The translations under genes were made by a program, and so were the position numbers. Source: Pseudonocardia acidicola (GTDB taxonomy: Bacteria; Actinomycetota; Actinomycetes; Mycobacteriales; Pseudonocardiaceae). From it: a DNA stretch of 64,000 bases. The notes under the pieces were generated by a model that saw only the letters and a list, made by a program, of their open reading frames with translations, ran no database searches and had not been told where the DNA came from. Below are positions 45,444 through 55,135 of this stretch, piece by piece; position 1 is the stretch's first letter; the number at the start of each line of letters is the position of its first letter. The stretch is taken from NCBI RefSeq assembly GCF_012911935.1, contig NZ_JAAXLA010000001.1, positions 164,754 to 228,753 of the forward strand, given 5' to 3'.

Positions 45444-46910
45444 TCAGGCGGGCGCCGGCTCTTCGCTGCGCGCCTCGCGGGGGAGCAGCACCGCGGCGAC
45501 CCAGCCGACCAGGGCGAAAGCCCCCACCACGACGACCGAGATGCCGTACTGGACAGCGCTGGCGGCGGCGGCCACCATCACCGAGCCGGCGATCGCCACG
45601 CCCAGGGACGAGCCCAGGTTGGAGACGCTGCGGGACACGCCGGAGATGTCGCCCTGCGCCGCCTCCGGCCAGGCCGACTGGACGACGTTAACCGACGCGG
45701 TGAGCATGGTGCCGAGGCCGAAGCCCATGACGAACAGGCCGGGCCAGAACGTCCAGTCGGCGGTGTGGCGCCAGGCTGTCAGGCCGAGGATCAGCGCGAT
45801 CCCGGCCACGGTGAGCGTGAACCCGACCCGGACGAGCAGCCGCTGCGAGTGCCGGCCGGCCATGCGCTGGGCGCCGGCCGAGGCGAGCAGGATCCCGATG
45901 GTGGCCGGGATCAGCATCAGCCCGGTGCTGATCGGGGAGAGCCCGCGTTCCTGCTGCAGGTAGACCGAGATGACGAAGAACGAGCCTTGCATGACCAGCC
46001 ACTGCATGTTCTGGGTGACGAGCCCGAGGTTCGACGTCCGGTTCTGGAACAGCCGGATCGACACCAGTGGCGTGCGGCCGTTCCGTTCCCGGTTGTGCAC
46101 GTGCAGGATGAACAGCGCGAGGAAGACGAGCCCGATGCCGACGAGGATCCACACCGGCGAGACCCCGCCCTGGGCGATCAGGACGGTGCTCCCGATCGTG
46201 ACGTCCTTCTTCGCCCTGACCCAGCCGTAGGTGCCGGTCTGCAGGACGCCGAAGACCACGAAGAACAGGCCGATCGCCGAGAACACCGCCCCGAGGACGT
46301 CGAACTGCGGCCGCTCGGCGGGCAGCGGCGGGTCCTGTACGCGCCGGGCCAGCCAGATGATCGCGATCACGACCAGTGCCTGGAGGCCGAACGACGCCCG
46401 CCAGCTGATGTAGCTGGTGATGAGGCCGCCGATGAGCGGGCCGGCCGCCGCCCCGAGACCGGCCGAGCCGCTCACCACGCCGAACCAGCGGGCCCGGGTC
46501 TTCAGGTCGTCGAAGAGCACCGTGATGAGGATGTAGATGGGTGGGATCAGCAGCGCCGAACCCACGCCCTGCAGCAGCGAGTAGCCGACCACCAGCAGCG
46601 GCAGGCCCTGGGCGAGGAGAGCCAGCAGCGCACCGGCGCCGTAGACGACCAGCCCGGCGACGAAGCAGACCTTGCGGCCGAGCAGGTCGGTGAGCTTGCT
46701 GCCGGGGATCATCAGCGCCGCCATCGTCAAGGTGAACAGCGTGATGGCGGTCTGGATCCCGGTGATTGACGTCCCGAGCTCCGTGGCGATCGTGGTGATC
46801 GCCACATTCATGTTGGACGCGGCGTAGCTGCAGATGAACTGGGCCAGCGCCAGCGGCAGGACCGCGGCTCTCGCCGAGGACGCTGCGAGGCCGCGGCTCG
46901 TCGAGGTCAT
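45444..46910 (-). CDS. MFS transporter, DHA2 (14-TMS) family
   Basis: A 488-aa drug:H+ antiporter-type protein with about 14 hydrophobic segments. The loop motif GSKLTDLLGRKVCFVAGL follows helix 2 and matches MFS motif A. PLIGGLITSYISWRASFGLQ is motif C and the start of helix 6. The substrate is unknown. ATG 46910 follows AAGG. It lies 47 bases after the GH15 gene and may be co-transcribed with it. Confidence 0.9.
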   Translation of the reverse strand: MTSTSRGLAASSARAAVLPLALAQFICSYAASNMNVAITTIATELGTSITGIQTAITLFTLTMAALMIPGSKLTDLLGRKVCFVAGLVVYGAGALLALLAQGLPLLVVGYSLLQGVGSALLIPPIYILITVLFDDLKTRARWFGVVSGSAGLGAAAGPLIGGLITSYISWRASFGLQALVVIAIIWLARRVQDPPLPAERPQFDVLGAVFSAIGLFFVVFGVLQTGTYGWVRAKKDVTIGSTVLIAQGGVSPVWILVGIGLVFLALFILHVHNRERNGRTPLVSIRLFQNRTSNLGLVTQNMQWLVMQGSFFVISVYLQQERGLSPISTGLMLIPATIGILLASAGAQRMAGRHSQRLLVRVGFTLTVAGIALILGLTAWRHTADWTFWPGLFVMGFGLGTMLTASVNVVQSAWPEAAQGDISGVSRSVSNLGSSLGVAIAGSVMVAAAASAVQYGISVVVVGAFALVGWVAAVLLPREARSEEPAPA

Positions 46911-46957
46911 GGCTGCCTTCGGACGGGGCGGACGGGTGGGGAGAGCGGACGGGAAGG

Positions 46958-48796
46958 TCAGGCCTTTGCCCGCGCCCGCGCGTCGAGTGCGGCGTCGAGG
47001 GTGAGGGCGGCGTCGATGAGCGCCAGGTGGGTGAAGGCCTGCGGGAAGTTGCCGATCTGCTCGCCGGTCAGGGCGATCTCCTCGGAGTACAGCCCGACGT
47101 GGTTGGCGTAGGTGAACATCTTCTCGAGGGCCCTGCGGGCGTCCTGGAGCCGGCCGGCCCGGGTGAGGGCGTCGACGTAGGCGAACGTGCACAGCGAGAA
47201 GGTGCCCTCGGAGCCGCGCAGCCCGTCCGGGGAGGCCTCCGGGTCGTAGCGGTAGACCAGGCTGTCGGTGACCAGCTCCTCGTCCATGGCCCGTAGCGTC
47301 GACAGCCACTGCGGGTCGCGGCCGTCGATGAAACCGACGGTGGGCATCCGCAGCAGCGCCGAATCGAGGACCTCGGTGTCGTAGTGCTGGACGAACGCGC
47401 GCCGCTTGTCGGAGAAGCCGCGCTCCATGACCTGCCGGTAGATCTGGTCGCGCTCCACCGTCCAGCGCTCGACGTCTGCGGGCAGGCCGTGCTGCGTGGC
47501 CAGCCGGACCCCGCGGTCGAAGGCCACCCAGCTCATCAGTCGGCCGTAGGTGAATGGCTTCCGGCCGCCGCGGGTCTCCCAGATGCCCTCCTCGGGCTGG
47601 TCCCAGTGCTCCACCAGCCAGTCGAGCATGCCGCAGATGGCCTTCCAGCCTCGGTAGGGCAGCGGCAGGCCGGCTCGGACGCCGGCGTAGATGCTGTCCA
47701 GCGCCTCACCGTAGATGTCGAGCTGGAGCTGCTCGGCGGCGCCGTTGCCGATACGGACCGGGGCCGAGCCGCGGTAGCCGCCCCACTGGTCCAGGGTGTC
47801 CTCCTTGAGGTCGGAGGAGCCGTCGATGCGGTACATGATGTTGAGTGGGCCGCTGTCGCTGCCCATCCGTTCCCGGATCCGGTCGCCCAGCCAGGAGCCG
47901 AACTGGCCGGCCTCGTCGACCATCCCCAGGCGGATCAAGGCGTGCACTGAGAAGGATGCGTCCCGCACCCAGGTGTAGCGGTAGTCCCAGTTGCGCTCGC
48001 CGCCGACCTGCTCGGGCAGTGCCGCGGTCGGCGCGGCCACGATTCCCCCGGTGGGGGCGTAGGTCATCAGCTTCAGCGTGATCGCCGAGCGGTTGATCAT
48101 CTCCCGCCACCGGCCGGTGTAGGTCGAGTTCGCCAGCCACGACTCCCAGTAGCGCTGCGTCTCATCGACCAGCCGCTTGATCTCCGCGACCCGGATCTGT
48201 CGCGGGGGACCGTCGGCGTCGGACTCGAGGACGACCCCGCGCAGCTCGCCGGCCGAGAGCTCCAGCGTCGCGTGCAGGTCGCCGTCCTCGACGCCGCTGC
48301 GGGCCCGTGCCTCTTCACCGGTCTCGTAGACCCGGTGCAGGGTCAGCGTGGTGCCGTTCGCGGAGAACACGGCGCCGTTCTCCGTGACCTCGGCCCGGTG
48401 CGGTTGCCGTCCGTAGTCGAACCGGGGCGCCACCTCGACCTCGAAGCTCATCCGCCCGCGGACGCACTGGACGATGCGGACGATCCGGTGGCTGTCGGTG
48501 GCCGCGTCGCCGGCCGGGGGCATGAAGTCGACGACCTGGCCGAGGCCTTCGGCGGTGAAGAAGCGGGTCACCAGCACGGCGGTGTCCGGCAGGTACATCT
48601 GCTTGGCGGTGAACGCGGTGCCCGTGGGCCGGATCCGGAAGCGGCCGCCCTTTCCGTCGTCGAGCAGGGCGGCGAAGACGCTCGGGGAGTCGAAGCGGGG
48701 GCAGCAGAACCAGTCGATCGACCCGTCGGTCGTCACGAGTGCGGTGGTCTGCAGGTCGCCGATCATCCCGTGGTCGGCGATGGCGGTCTCGGTCAT
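46958..48796 (-). CDS. Glycoside hydrolase family 15 (glucoamylase/trehalase-like)
   Basis: A 612-aa cytoplasmic GH15 enzyme. The N-terminal beta domain opens with ADHGMIGDLQTTALVTTDGS and IDWFCCPRFDSPSVFA. The (alpha/alpha)6 barrel has ERNWDYRYTWVRDASFSVHA and LQLDIYGEALDSIYAG. Mycobacterial relatives are trehalases; hydrolysis of other alpha-glucosides is also possible. ATG 48796 follows GGGAGGAG. Confidence 0.92.
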   Translation of the reverse strand: MTETAIADHGMIGDLQTTALVTTDGSIDWFCCPRFDSPSVFAALLDDGKGGRFRIRPTGTAFTAKQMYLPDTAVLVTRFFTAEGLGQVVDFMPPAGDAATDSHRIVRIVQCVRGRMSFEVEVAPRFDYGRQPHRAEVTENGAVFSANGTTLTLHRVYETGEEARARSGVEDGDLHATLELSAGELRGVVLESDADGPPRQIRVAEIKRLVDETQRYWESWLANSTYTGRWREMINRSAITLKLMTYAPTGGIVAAPTAALPEQVGGERNWDYRYTWVRDASFSVHALIRLGMVDEAGQFGSWLGDRIRERMGSDSGPLNIMYRIDGSSDLKEDTLDQWGGYRGSAPVRIGNGAAEQLQLDIYGEALDSIYAGVRAGLPLPYRGWKAICGMLDWLVEHWDQPEEGIWETRGGRKPFTYGRLMSWVAFDRGVRLATQHGLPADVERWTVERDQIYRQVMERGFSDKRRAFVQHYDTEVLDSALLRMPTVGFIDGRDPQWLSTLRAMDEELVTDSLVYRYDPEASPDGLRGSEGTFSLCTFAYVDALTRAGRLQDARRALEKMFTYANHVGLYSEEIALTGEQIGNFPQAFTHLALIDAALTLDAALDARARAKA

Positions 48797-49223
48797 GAGG
48801 CTCCTCCCGGGAATGATGTGCCCACCATGACCTGGTCGGGGGGAGCACTGCCTCACCTGGGGCGGGTGACGGCGCCCCGCGGGCCGGGCGGAGCGGGCGG
48901 CGGTCTGCGTGGTCGGCCTCGGTGGCTTCGTCCGCGACCATGCAGCGCGGCGCGGTCGTGCGGAATCGTGGTGGGCGCGCTCGTGCCGCCGTCCTGCCCC
49001 GAATCCGCGAATAGCCCGCGGACTGATCTTCACCTTTGTCGGATGATCTTGCGGGCTGGGTCGGTGTTGTGCGCGGGTCGACGACCCGAGTCGTCGTCTC
49101 GGGTGTGCGTGTTCGAGTGAATTCGGGGCCGGGTGGCTGTGGTCAGGACGTGGCGGGCAGTGCGCGGATGCGGGTGAGGACCTCGGCGAGTAGGTGGTAG
49201 CCGGGTGGCAGCTCGGCTGCCGG
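48797..49223. other. 427 bases without a supported gene
   Basis: The only hint is a minus-strand reading near 49145-49215 (ELPPGYHLLAEVLTRIRALP, then a stop) that looks like the C-terminal remnant of a transposase or regulator. It is too short to name. Confidence 0.4.
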
Positions 49224-49646
49224 TCAGACCGTCTCCCGCTGCTCGCGGACCAGCGCCAAGATGACCACGACGTCGAGCGCGATGATCACCAGAGACCAGA
49301 TCGGGTAGTGCGGGGTGAACAGGAAGTTGGCGATGATGCTCAGCGAGGCGAGCACGATGCCGACGACCCGGGCCCAGGTCTGGCCCTGCAGGACCCCGAT
49401 CCCGGTCAGCGCGAGCGCCGCACCGAAGATCAGGTGGAACCAGCCCCAGCCGGTGAGGTCGAAGGCGTAGATGTAGTTCGGCGTGGCCACGTAGACCTGA
49501 TCGCGGAACAGCGCGGAGATGCCGGCCAGTGCCTGACAGATACCGGTCACCAGCAGGACCGCGCCGGCGAACATCGCGAACCCGGTCGACCAGGCCGTGG
49601 TCCCCCGCCCGGCCGCCGCGGGTGGGTGGGTGCTCGTATCACTCAT
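49224..49646 (-). CDS. DUF7144 four-helix membrane protein
   Basis: A 140-aa membrane protein with four helices (about 21-43, 62-84, 90-108 and 113-133), with GWGWFHLIFGAALALTGIGV in the middle and HYPIWSLVIIALDVVVI at the end. The family is common in actinobacteria, often in stress-gene neighbourhoods. The function is unknown. ATG 49646 follows GGAGGAA. Confidence 0.88.
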   Translation of the reverse strand: MSDTSTHPPAAAGRGTTAWSTGFAMFAGAVLLVTGICQALAGISALFRDQVYVATPNYIYAFDLTGWGWFHLIFGAALALTGIGVLQGQTWARVVGIVLASLSIIANFLFTPHYPIWSLVIIALDVVVILALVREQRETV

Positions 49647-49859
49647 GGTGGGTTTCCTCCTCCAGCCGTGGACGGGTCCACGGTGAGCGTCCCGGGGCCG
49701 TGACGCCTCGCCCGCTGGGTGTGACTTCGGTGTCCAGTGGGGACATCGGCGAGTGGAGGCGGCCGGGTCCACCGGCCGCACCCACGGCCGGAGTGGCCCT
49801 GCTCCGGGTGGCCGTCGTGGCTGGCAGCCCCGGCTGGGCCGGCCTCGGAGGAGGTTCGG

Positions 49860-50486
49860 ATGATGCAGCATCAGGCGTCGTACCTGATCGTGGCCGCCGT
49901 CGTATTCGGGGTGAACCTCATGCCGGCCTTCGGGCCACCGACCTGGGCGGTCCTGGTGTTCTACCGGTTCAACGGGCACCTCGCCGTGGTGCCGCTGGTG
50001 CTCATCGGTGCGATGGCGGCCGCGGCGGGGCGCCTTGTGCTCGCCATCGCGTTCAGGCATCTGCGGGGGCACGTCCCGGCCCGGCAGACCGCGAACCTGG
50101 AGGCCGCGGGCAAGGTCCTGAGCCGGACCCGCACGCGCTCGTTCGCCGGGCTGGCCCTGTTCGCCTTCGCGCCGGTGGGGTCCGCCCAGCTTTTCGAGGC
50201 GGCCGGGCTCACCGGGGTCGCTCTCGGCCCGTTGACCGCCGCGTTCTTCGTCGGTCGGCTCGTCAGTTACGGCCTCGCTGTGGGTGGTGCGAGCGCGGCG
50301 GCGAACACCAGTGTCGGGCAGCTGGTGATGTCCTCGTTCAGATCACCGTGGGGCATCGCGGTACAAGTGCTCCTGCTCGCTGCGCTGGTGGGGCTCACCC
50401 GCATCGACTGGATCGGGATACTCCAGCGCTACGAGGACCGGCGCAACACCGCAGCCACCGACCCGCCGGTCGGCGACGACGGATGA
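49860..50486 (+). CDS. VTT/DedA-like membrane protein
   Basis: A 208-aa membrane protein with about five helices (LIVAAVVFGVNLMPAFGPPT at the start; ALFAFAPVGSAQLFEAAGLT in the middle), reminiscent of the VTT/SNARE-associated fold. The assignment is tentative. ATG 49860 follows GGAGG, which excludes an upstream ATG at 49737. Divergent from the DUF7144 gene. 50487-50794 downstream shows no supported gene. Confidence 0.7.
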   Translation: MMQHQASYLIVAAVVFGVNLMPAFGPPTWAVLVFYRFNGHLAVVPLVLIGAMAAAAGRLVLAIAFRHLRGHVPARQTANLEAAGKVLSRTRTRSFAGLALFAFAPVGSAQLFEAAGLTGVALGPLTAAFFVGRLVSYGLAVGGASAAANTSVGQLVMSSFRSPWGIAVQVLLLAALVGLTRIDWIGILQRYEDRRNTAATDPPVGDDG

Positions 50487-50794
50487 GCCACCGGCCGTGG
50501 CACTCGCGGCACGTCGGCGAATCGCTGGCTGCAGTGTCGTCACCAGCATTACGAGGGCACGGGCGGTTGCGCTCACCGCGCTACCAGCACCAACGGCGCC
50601 GCCGAGAGCGCGGATGGCACGCAGCGAAGTGCCGGAACGCACGACCGGCCGCGCCGCGTGGTCGTGCATCAGTTCACCCCGCCGGATCAACGGTATGCAC
50701 CGGCGGATCACCGAGACCGTCAGCGAATCACCGAGATCGTCGACGGGCTGCTCGACCCCGCACGCCGCGACCGACCAGCGCCTTGGCACCCGGG

Positions 50795-51352
50795 TCACGC
50801 GTGCGTCCGGCGCGCGTCGCGCAGCACTCGCCGTGCCTGCGTCCCAGCGGCGCTGAGCGCGTCATCGGCCGCGCCGATCTCGGCCTGGACCTCGGCGAGC
50901 CGGCGCCTGGTCACCCGTCCCCCGAGAGGGCCGAGCCCGCGGTCCAGGACGTCGGTGTCGGTCTCCACCACGGCGGCGATGACCGCCGTCCTCCCGGGCG
51001 GGATCGCTCGGGCGAGGTGCTCGAGCGCGAGTTCGTCGCGCGGCGGCTCGGCCATCGCCCCGGCCAGAACCACGAGCGAGTTGCCGAACAGAAGCGTGTC
51101 GAGGGGCCCGGCGAGGATGGTGAGGAGGGTGGCGAGCCGGGGGTGGCGCTCGGCCAGGGTGCCCTCTGTCTCCACGTCGCCCACGTGGTCTTGGATCCGG
51201 ATCCGGCCATCGCCGCACCGGTGGACGACAGCGGCGCCCCGGAGATCGAACGCGCCCTCGGATGCGAGCCGGGTCAGCGTCTCGAGGGCCTGCGAGGCCG
51301 TCGCCGCTTCGTCGAGGGTGATGACCAGTACGTTCTCCTCAGTCAACGCCAT
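50795..51352 (-). CDS. DUF1269-like protein
   Basis: A 185-aa protein resembling DUF1269: LVITLDEAATASQALETLTR, then FDLRGAAVVHRCGDGRIRIQ, and a Gly/Leu-rich middle (LATLLTILAGPLDTLLFGNS) before a charged helical C-terminus. Function unknown; often seen near general-stress genes. ATG 51352 follows GGGGAGG. Confidence 0.75.
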   Translation of the reverse strand: MALTEENVLVITLDEAATASQALETLTRLASEGAFDLRGAAVVHRCGDGRIRIQDHVGDVETEGTLAERHPRLATLLTILAGPLDTLLFGNSLVVLAGAMAEPPRDELALEHLARAIPPGRTAVIAAVVETDTDVLDRGLGPLGGRVTRRRLAEVQAEIGAADDALSAAGTQARRVLRDARRTHA

Positions 51353-51532
51353 GCCCTCCCCGTTCCTGGCGGGTCGCGCGCCGACACTCGCAGCACCGTA
51401 TGCCGATGAGCACACAACGCTGTGCGCCAGCAGCACGCCCCACGCCATCAGTGTGCCTGCGGCGGCGCGTTGCCAGGGCAGGAACCGCAGCACACCCGTC
51501 CCCTGTACTGGTTGGCGTCGCAGCGCCCGCAG

Positions 51533-51670
51533 ATGGCGGCGCTGGTCACGGGGGCTCACGCGGTATCCGGCGGTCATCGCCAGACGGCTTGCCGTGGAGG
51601 GCGTCGGCGTGATCGTCAACTACCACGCCGATCGCCGGATTGCCGCAAAGATCATCCTCGACGCCGTCGG
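51533..51670 (+). pseudogene. N-terminal fragment of a short-chain dehydrogenase
   Basis: ATG 51533 begins MAALVTGAHAVSGG, and in another frame VIARRLAVEGVGVIVNYHAD follows. Together these match the NAD(P)-binding start of SDR enzymes (ALVTGGSRGIG..IA..LA.EGA.V.VNY). A frameshift lies near 51570. The rest of the gene is absent. Confidence 0.5.
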
Positions 51671-51684
51671 GCTCAGCAAGGTCC

Positions 51685-51784
51685 GGGCGTCAAGCTCGTC
51701 ACCGAACGGAGCAGCGCAAAGACGTTCTGCATGCTCGGCCTGGACCGAGCAGCCGGCCGCGTTCCGGTCGATCCGAGCCAGTGA
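51685..51784 (+). pseudogene. Short C-terminal fragment of unknown origin
   Basis: An open frame reads VKLVTERSSAKTFCMLGLDR and ends RVPVDPSQ at a TGA. It is protein-like and in a different context from the SDR fragment before it. The family is not recognised. Confidence 0.25.
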
Positions 51785-51949
51785 CCGGCCGGGGCCGCGC
51801 CCGGCCTCGAGCCTCCGGAATCGCCGCCTCGGCCCCCATCAGCTGACACAGGTTCACCCTCGGCCGCGGCGCTCCCGGCGAGTGGCGGCTGAGTCCGGGT
51901 CAGCCGACCTGTCGAGAAGACGGGCTCGGCACGGAAGTCGCTGCTGAGG

Positions 51950-52645
51950 TCACGAGCGGGGCTGCTTGTCCGGCTGCGCCTGCGCCGGTGCACGGCGTTC
52001 CTCGGCGGGGATGGGCGGCGGCGCGCCGACGCCTACCGGTTCCCGGTCTTGCGCCCGTTGCCCCAGCCGGCGGAGCTCGAAGGCCAGCACGATGTCGGAG
52101 ATCCCTCGGAAGATGGCCATGAATCCCACCCAGAGCAGGATGAAGGCCGCGCGGCCGGCCAGGTCCCACACCCGGTCGGAGGTGGAGACCCACAGGGCGA
52201 GCAGGACGATCAACACCCCGCAGGTCAGCCCCAGCCACCAGTAGGGGCTCTCGTCGCGCAGCGCGAGGCTGCGGGCGATGTAGAAGACCCCTTGCAGGAA
52301 CAGCAGCAGGCCCAGCGTCGAGGCCAGGGCGAAGAAGGTGTTGATCGGCCGGACGAACGACCACAACGCGCCCAGCAGGAACAGCACGGCGAGCGTGTAG
52401 TGCACGACCTTCCAGCCGCCGATCATGATGCCGCCCAGGGCTCCCTCGGTGACCGCAGCGACGAGGAAGACCACGCCGACGAGAACGCCGACGGTTGCCA
52501 GCGAGGTGACGTTCGCGCGCAGCACCAGCCAGGCGATGAGGAACCAGATGATCCCGGCCACGAGGGGCGCCCACCACCACCGGGCCGCCTCCCGTTGCAG
52601 CAAGTGCCCAGCGAGACCCCGTGGTTGCGGAATGTCTGTCTGCAT
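51950..52645 (-). CDS. HdeD family membrane protein (DUF308)
   Basis: A 231-aa protein with six hydrophobic segments between 25 and 195, in three paired repeats as in HdeD (WWWAPLVAGIIWFLIAWLVL, TLAVLFLLGALWSFVRPINT and so on), and a Pro/Ala-rich tail. HdeD is an acid-stress membrane protein in enterobacteria; the role in actinobacteria is open. ATG 52645 follows a strong AAGGAGGGA. A 12-bp tandem repeat (GTCTGTATCGGC twice, 52659-52682) lies just upstream. Confidence 0.88.
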   Translation of the reverse strand: MQTDIPQPRGLAGHLLQREAARWWWAPLVAGIIWFLIAWLVLRANVTSLATVGVLVGVVFLVAAVTEGALGGIMIGGWKVVHYTLAVLFLLGALWSFVRPINTFFALASTLGLLLFLQGVFYIARSLALRDESPYWWLGLTCGVLIVLLALWVSTSDRVWDLAGRAAFILLWVGFMAIFRGISDIVLAFELRRLGQRAQDREPVGVGAPPPIPAEERRAPAQAQPDKQPRS

Positions 52646-53178
52646 GTCGTCCCTCCTTGTCTGTATCGGCGTCTGTATCGGCACGGACAGCCCCCGTCTC
52701 GGCGGGACCGGGTGAGCGCTTCGCCCCCTGCCGGGGAGAGCGCGAGTGCCATCCTCGGGCCCGGTGGCCGGGATGGAGGACGGACTTTCGTCCCGCCTGC
52801 GCCCGCGAAGGTCAGCACTTCGCACTCGTCTTCGGTCGATCTCGGCGCCGTGCTCGTAGCCGGGTCGATCGTGTCGGCCGCCTGGCGGCGGCGACTCCAT
52901 GAGGTGCGCGGTGTACCGCAGATCCGCCGGCACTCCGGAGCCACCACCGGGCGATGGCGCCACGTGGTCACCGGCCGGCCACGTCTGATGAAGGCCGAGC
53001 AGCCGGGTCATCCGACTACGCAATCGAAGTCGGGGGCACCCCTCCCGGGTGGACAGTGGAGAGGCGTGGCCGGTCGCGGATGTGGGGCCTTCCGCGGACA
53101 GTCGGGAGGGCCGATCGGCCCACTGCTTGTGCTGCTCGCCTTCCACTGGTGGCTGTTCCGCCGCTCCGGGGGGCGGCC
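52646..53178. other. 533 bases without a supported gene
   Basis: Beyond the 12-bp tandem repeat at 52659-52682, no reading frame shows a protein-like pattern and no structured RNA is evident. Confidence 0.45.
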
Positions 53179-53363
53179 GACCTGGCCGCCCCGGGGAACA
53201 GAGAGATCGTCACCTCCGGCGACGTCTTCGACGTGCTGGAGCGGATCCGGTTCGGTGCCGAGCGCAGCGTGGTGATGCCCGTCGAGCAGCGCCGCCGCAC
53301 GGCCTACCACGAGGCCGGGACGCCCTGCTGGGCATGCCACAGCCGGGCGCCGGCCTCCCGTAG
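53179..53363 (+). pseudogene. Internal fragment of FtsH (zinc-metalloprotease region)
   Basis: The plus strand reads NREIVTSGDVFDVLERIRFG and AERSVVMPVEQRRRTAYHEA, the segment leading into the HEXXH zinc site of FtsH. After HEAG a base change moves the frame to ALLGMPQPGAGLP, which continues the FtsH pattern (HEAGHALLGML.PGA). Both ends are missing, so this is a remnant. Confidence 0.65.
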
Positions 53364-53389
53364 GCGCTGATGAGCCGGGCGTCGCCTGG

Positions 53390-55123
53390 TCACCGCGGGG
53401 ATATCAGCGCCGCGGTGTTCGCGTCGGTCCAGCCGGGCGGGTGCAGGATGGCGGCCCAGGCGATCGGTACCTCGGCGCCGTAGTGGTGGCCGTGCCCGGG
53501 CGGGGGCTGCAGAGAGATGATCATGTCGCAGGTGATCTGCCAGAAGGTCACCAGCGGGTACCAGCGCACCGCAGGGACGACGTCGGGTCCGCGGGGCTCG
53601 GCGAGCCAGTCGGGTTCGGTCCAGATCAGTGCGGTCGACCACCAGACGATGGGATCCGAGGCGTGCTGGACGAAGACGGCCCGGGGGCTGGGCAGTGATC
53701 GGTCCGGGGCGCGCAGGTCGGCGGGTGTGGCGGCGAATCGCACGGTCTGCCCGTCGCCGTAGACAGGCAGGCGCTCCGGGCTGCCGGGGACGCGCTGGTC
53801 GGTGAGCTCGCGCCACAGGTCGGTGCTGTTGGGCGGGCCGACGAACAGGGCTCCCTGGGTGCGGGTGGTGAGGTCGGCGACGCCGGAGAAGGCGGCGCTG
53901 CCGCCGAAGGTGCCCAGGCTCTCGCCGCAGACGACCAGCCGTGGCCGGTGGTCCGGGGGCAGGTCGGCCCAGTAGCCGTAGACCTCGTCGAACAGGGTGC
54001 GGCCGGCCTGCCGGGCCCGGGTCCGGTCGACGATGAAGGAGATCCAGCTCGGCAGGTGGGAGTACTGCAGTGCGGCGATCGCGGTGTCGCCGCCGTACAT
54101 GTATTCGAGGGGGTCGGCCAGCGTCGGGTCGATCGAGCCGGTGCCGGTGGTGGTGGCGACCGCCAGCAGCGGCCGGTCGAAGGCGCCGGTGCGTTTCAGC
54201 TCGGCGAGTACCAGCTCGGCCTGGCTGCGCAGGCTCGCTGCCGAACTCGCCCCGGCGTAGACGCGGATCGGGGCCACCGCGGGCCGGCCGGTCAGCTGCT
54301 CGATGTCGGAGACGGTGGGGCCGGAGGACACGAAGTCGCGCCCCGTCCGGCCCAGCGAGTTCCAGGAGACGAGCGAGCCGGGACCGCCCGAGCGCAGCGG
54401 CGAGGACGGCGGGAGCGCGCCGGCATCGGTGCGCCGGTCGACCGAGGAGAACGCGTGGTCGGCTGCCAGCACCAGCCCGTGGTAGAGGGCCCCGTTGAGC
54501 AGGACGACGACCAGGACGGTGATCAGGCCCGCGGCGAGCAGCCGGAGCGCCGGTACCGGGATGAACCGCCGCATGCGTCGCAAAACTGCGTTGTAGAGAT
54601 CGCCGAACAGGCGGGCGAGCCCGATCAGCCCGGCGAACACGGCCGCCCCGATCGCGAACACCCCGAGGTAGAGATAGTGGCCCTGGGCCGGCATCGCGAC
54701 GGCGCGCCGGACGTCGTTCTGCCAGGAGGCGCTCAGCCACAGCATGGCCGGCACCGCGATCACGGCGAACCCGGTGATGCCCCAGCGGACGCGGCGATGC
54801 GCTCGCGCCGGTAGGGACGGGACACCGGCCCGGCGTCCGACCTCGGTGACGGCGACGCCGATGGCGTAGCCGGCGGTGGCGCTCAGGCCCGACACCAGCC
54901 CCTGGAGCACCCAGGAACGGGGCAGCAGCGACGGCGTCAGCGAGCAGAGGAAGGCGAGCAGGGCGAACACCAGGCCGATGTGGTCCAGCCCGCGCAGGTA
55001 GCGGCGCAGCCGGGTGAACCGGCCCCGCGGCGGGGCGGCGTTCCCGCGCGCCGCAGCCACGGTGGGTGCCGGCGGTGCGCCCGCGGCCTCGATGGCTGGG
55101 CGGTCCGCGCTGGATGCGGGCAT
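53390..55123 (-). CDS. Membrane alpha/beta-hydrolase (Rv1069c-like)
   Basis: A 577-aa protein. The first 230 residues carry about five transmembrane helices. The C-terminal half is an alpha/beta-hydrolase of the actinobacterial Abhydrolase_9 family, with the nucleophile Ser in VVCGESLGTFGGSAA and motif RVYAGASSAASLRSQA upstream of it. Relatives include Rv1069c. The substrate is probably a lipid ester, by inference. ATG 55123. It is followed upstream by a CPBP protease gene in the same direction. Confidence 0.88.
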   Translation of the reverse strand: MPASSADRPAIEAAGAPPAPTVAAARGNAAPPRGRFTRLRRYLRGLDHIGLVFALLAFLCSLTPSLLPRSWVLQGLVSGLSATAGYAIGVAVTEVGRRAGVPSLPARAHRRVRWGITGFAVIAVPAMLWLSASWQNDVRRAVAMPAQGHYLYLGVFAIGAAVFAGLIGLARLFGDLYNAVLRRMRRFIPVPALRLLAAGLITVLVVVLLNGALYHGLVLAADHAFSSVDRRTDAGALPPSSPLRSGGPGSLVSWNSLGRTGRDFVSSGPTVSDIEQLTGRPAVAPIRVYAGASSAASLRSQAELVLAELKRTGAFDRPLLAVATTTGTGSIDPTLADPLEYMYGGDTAIAALQYSHLPSWISFIVDRTRARQAGRTLFDEVYGYWADLPPDHRPRLVVCGESLGTFGGSAAFSGVADLTTRTQGALFVGPPNSTDLWRELTDQRVPGSPERLPVYGDGQTVRFAATPADLRAPDRSLPSPRAVFVQHASDPIVWWSTALIWTEPDWLAEPRGPDVVPAVRWYPLVTFWQITCDMIISLQPPPGHGHHYGAEVPIAWAAILHPPGWTDANTAALISPR

Positions 55124-55135
55124 CGCGACCTCGAT

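Noticed and set aside
49145..49223. Minus-strand reading ELPPGYHLLAEVLTRIRALP followed by a stop
   Set aside because: Protein-like, but too short to assign to a transposase or any family.
50658..50800. Plus-strand reading from a GTG (HQFTPPDQRYAPADHRDRQR)
   Set aside because: It runs into antisense of the DUF1269-like gene, has no binding site and no recognised family.
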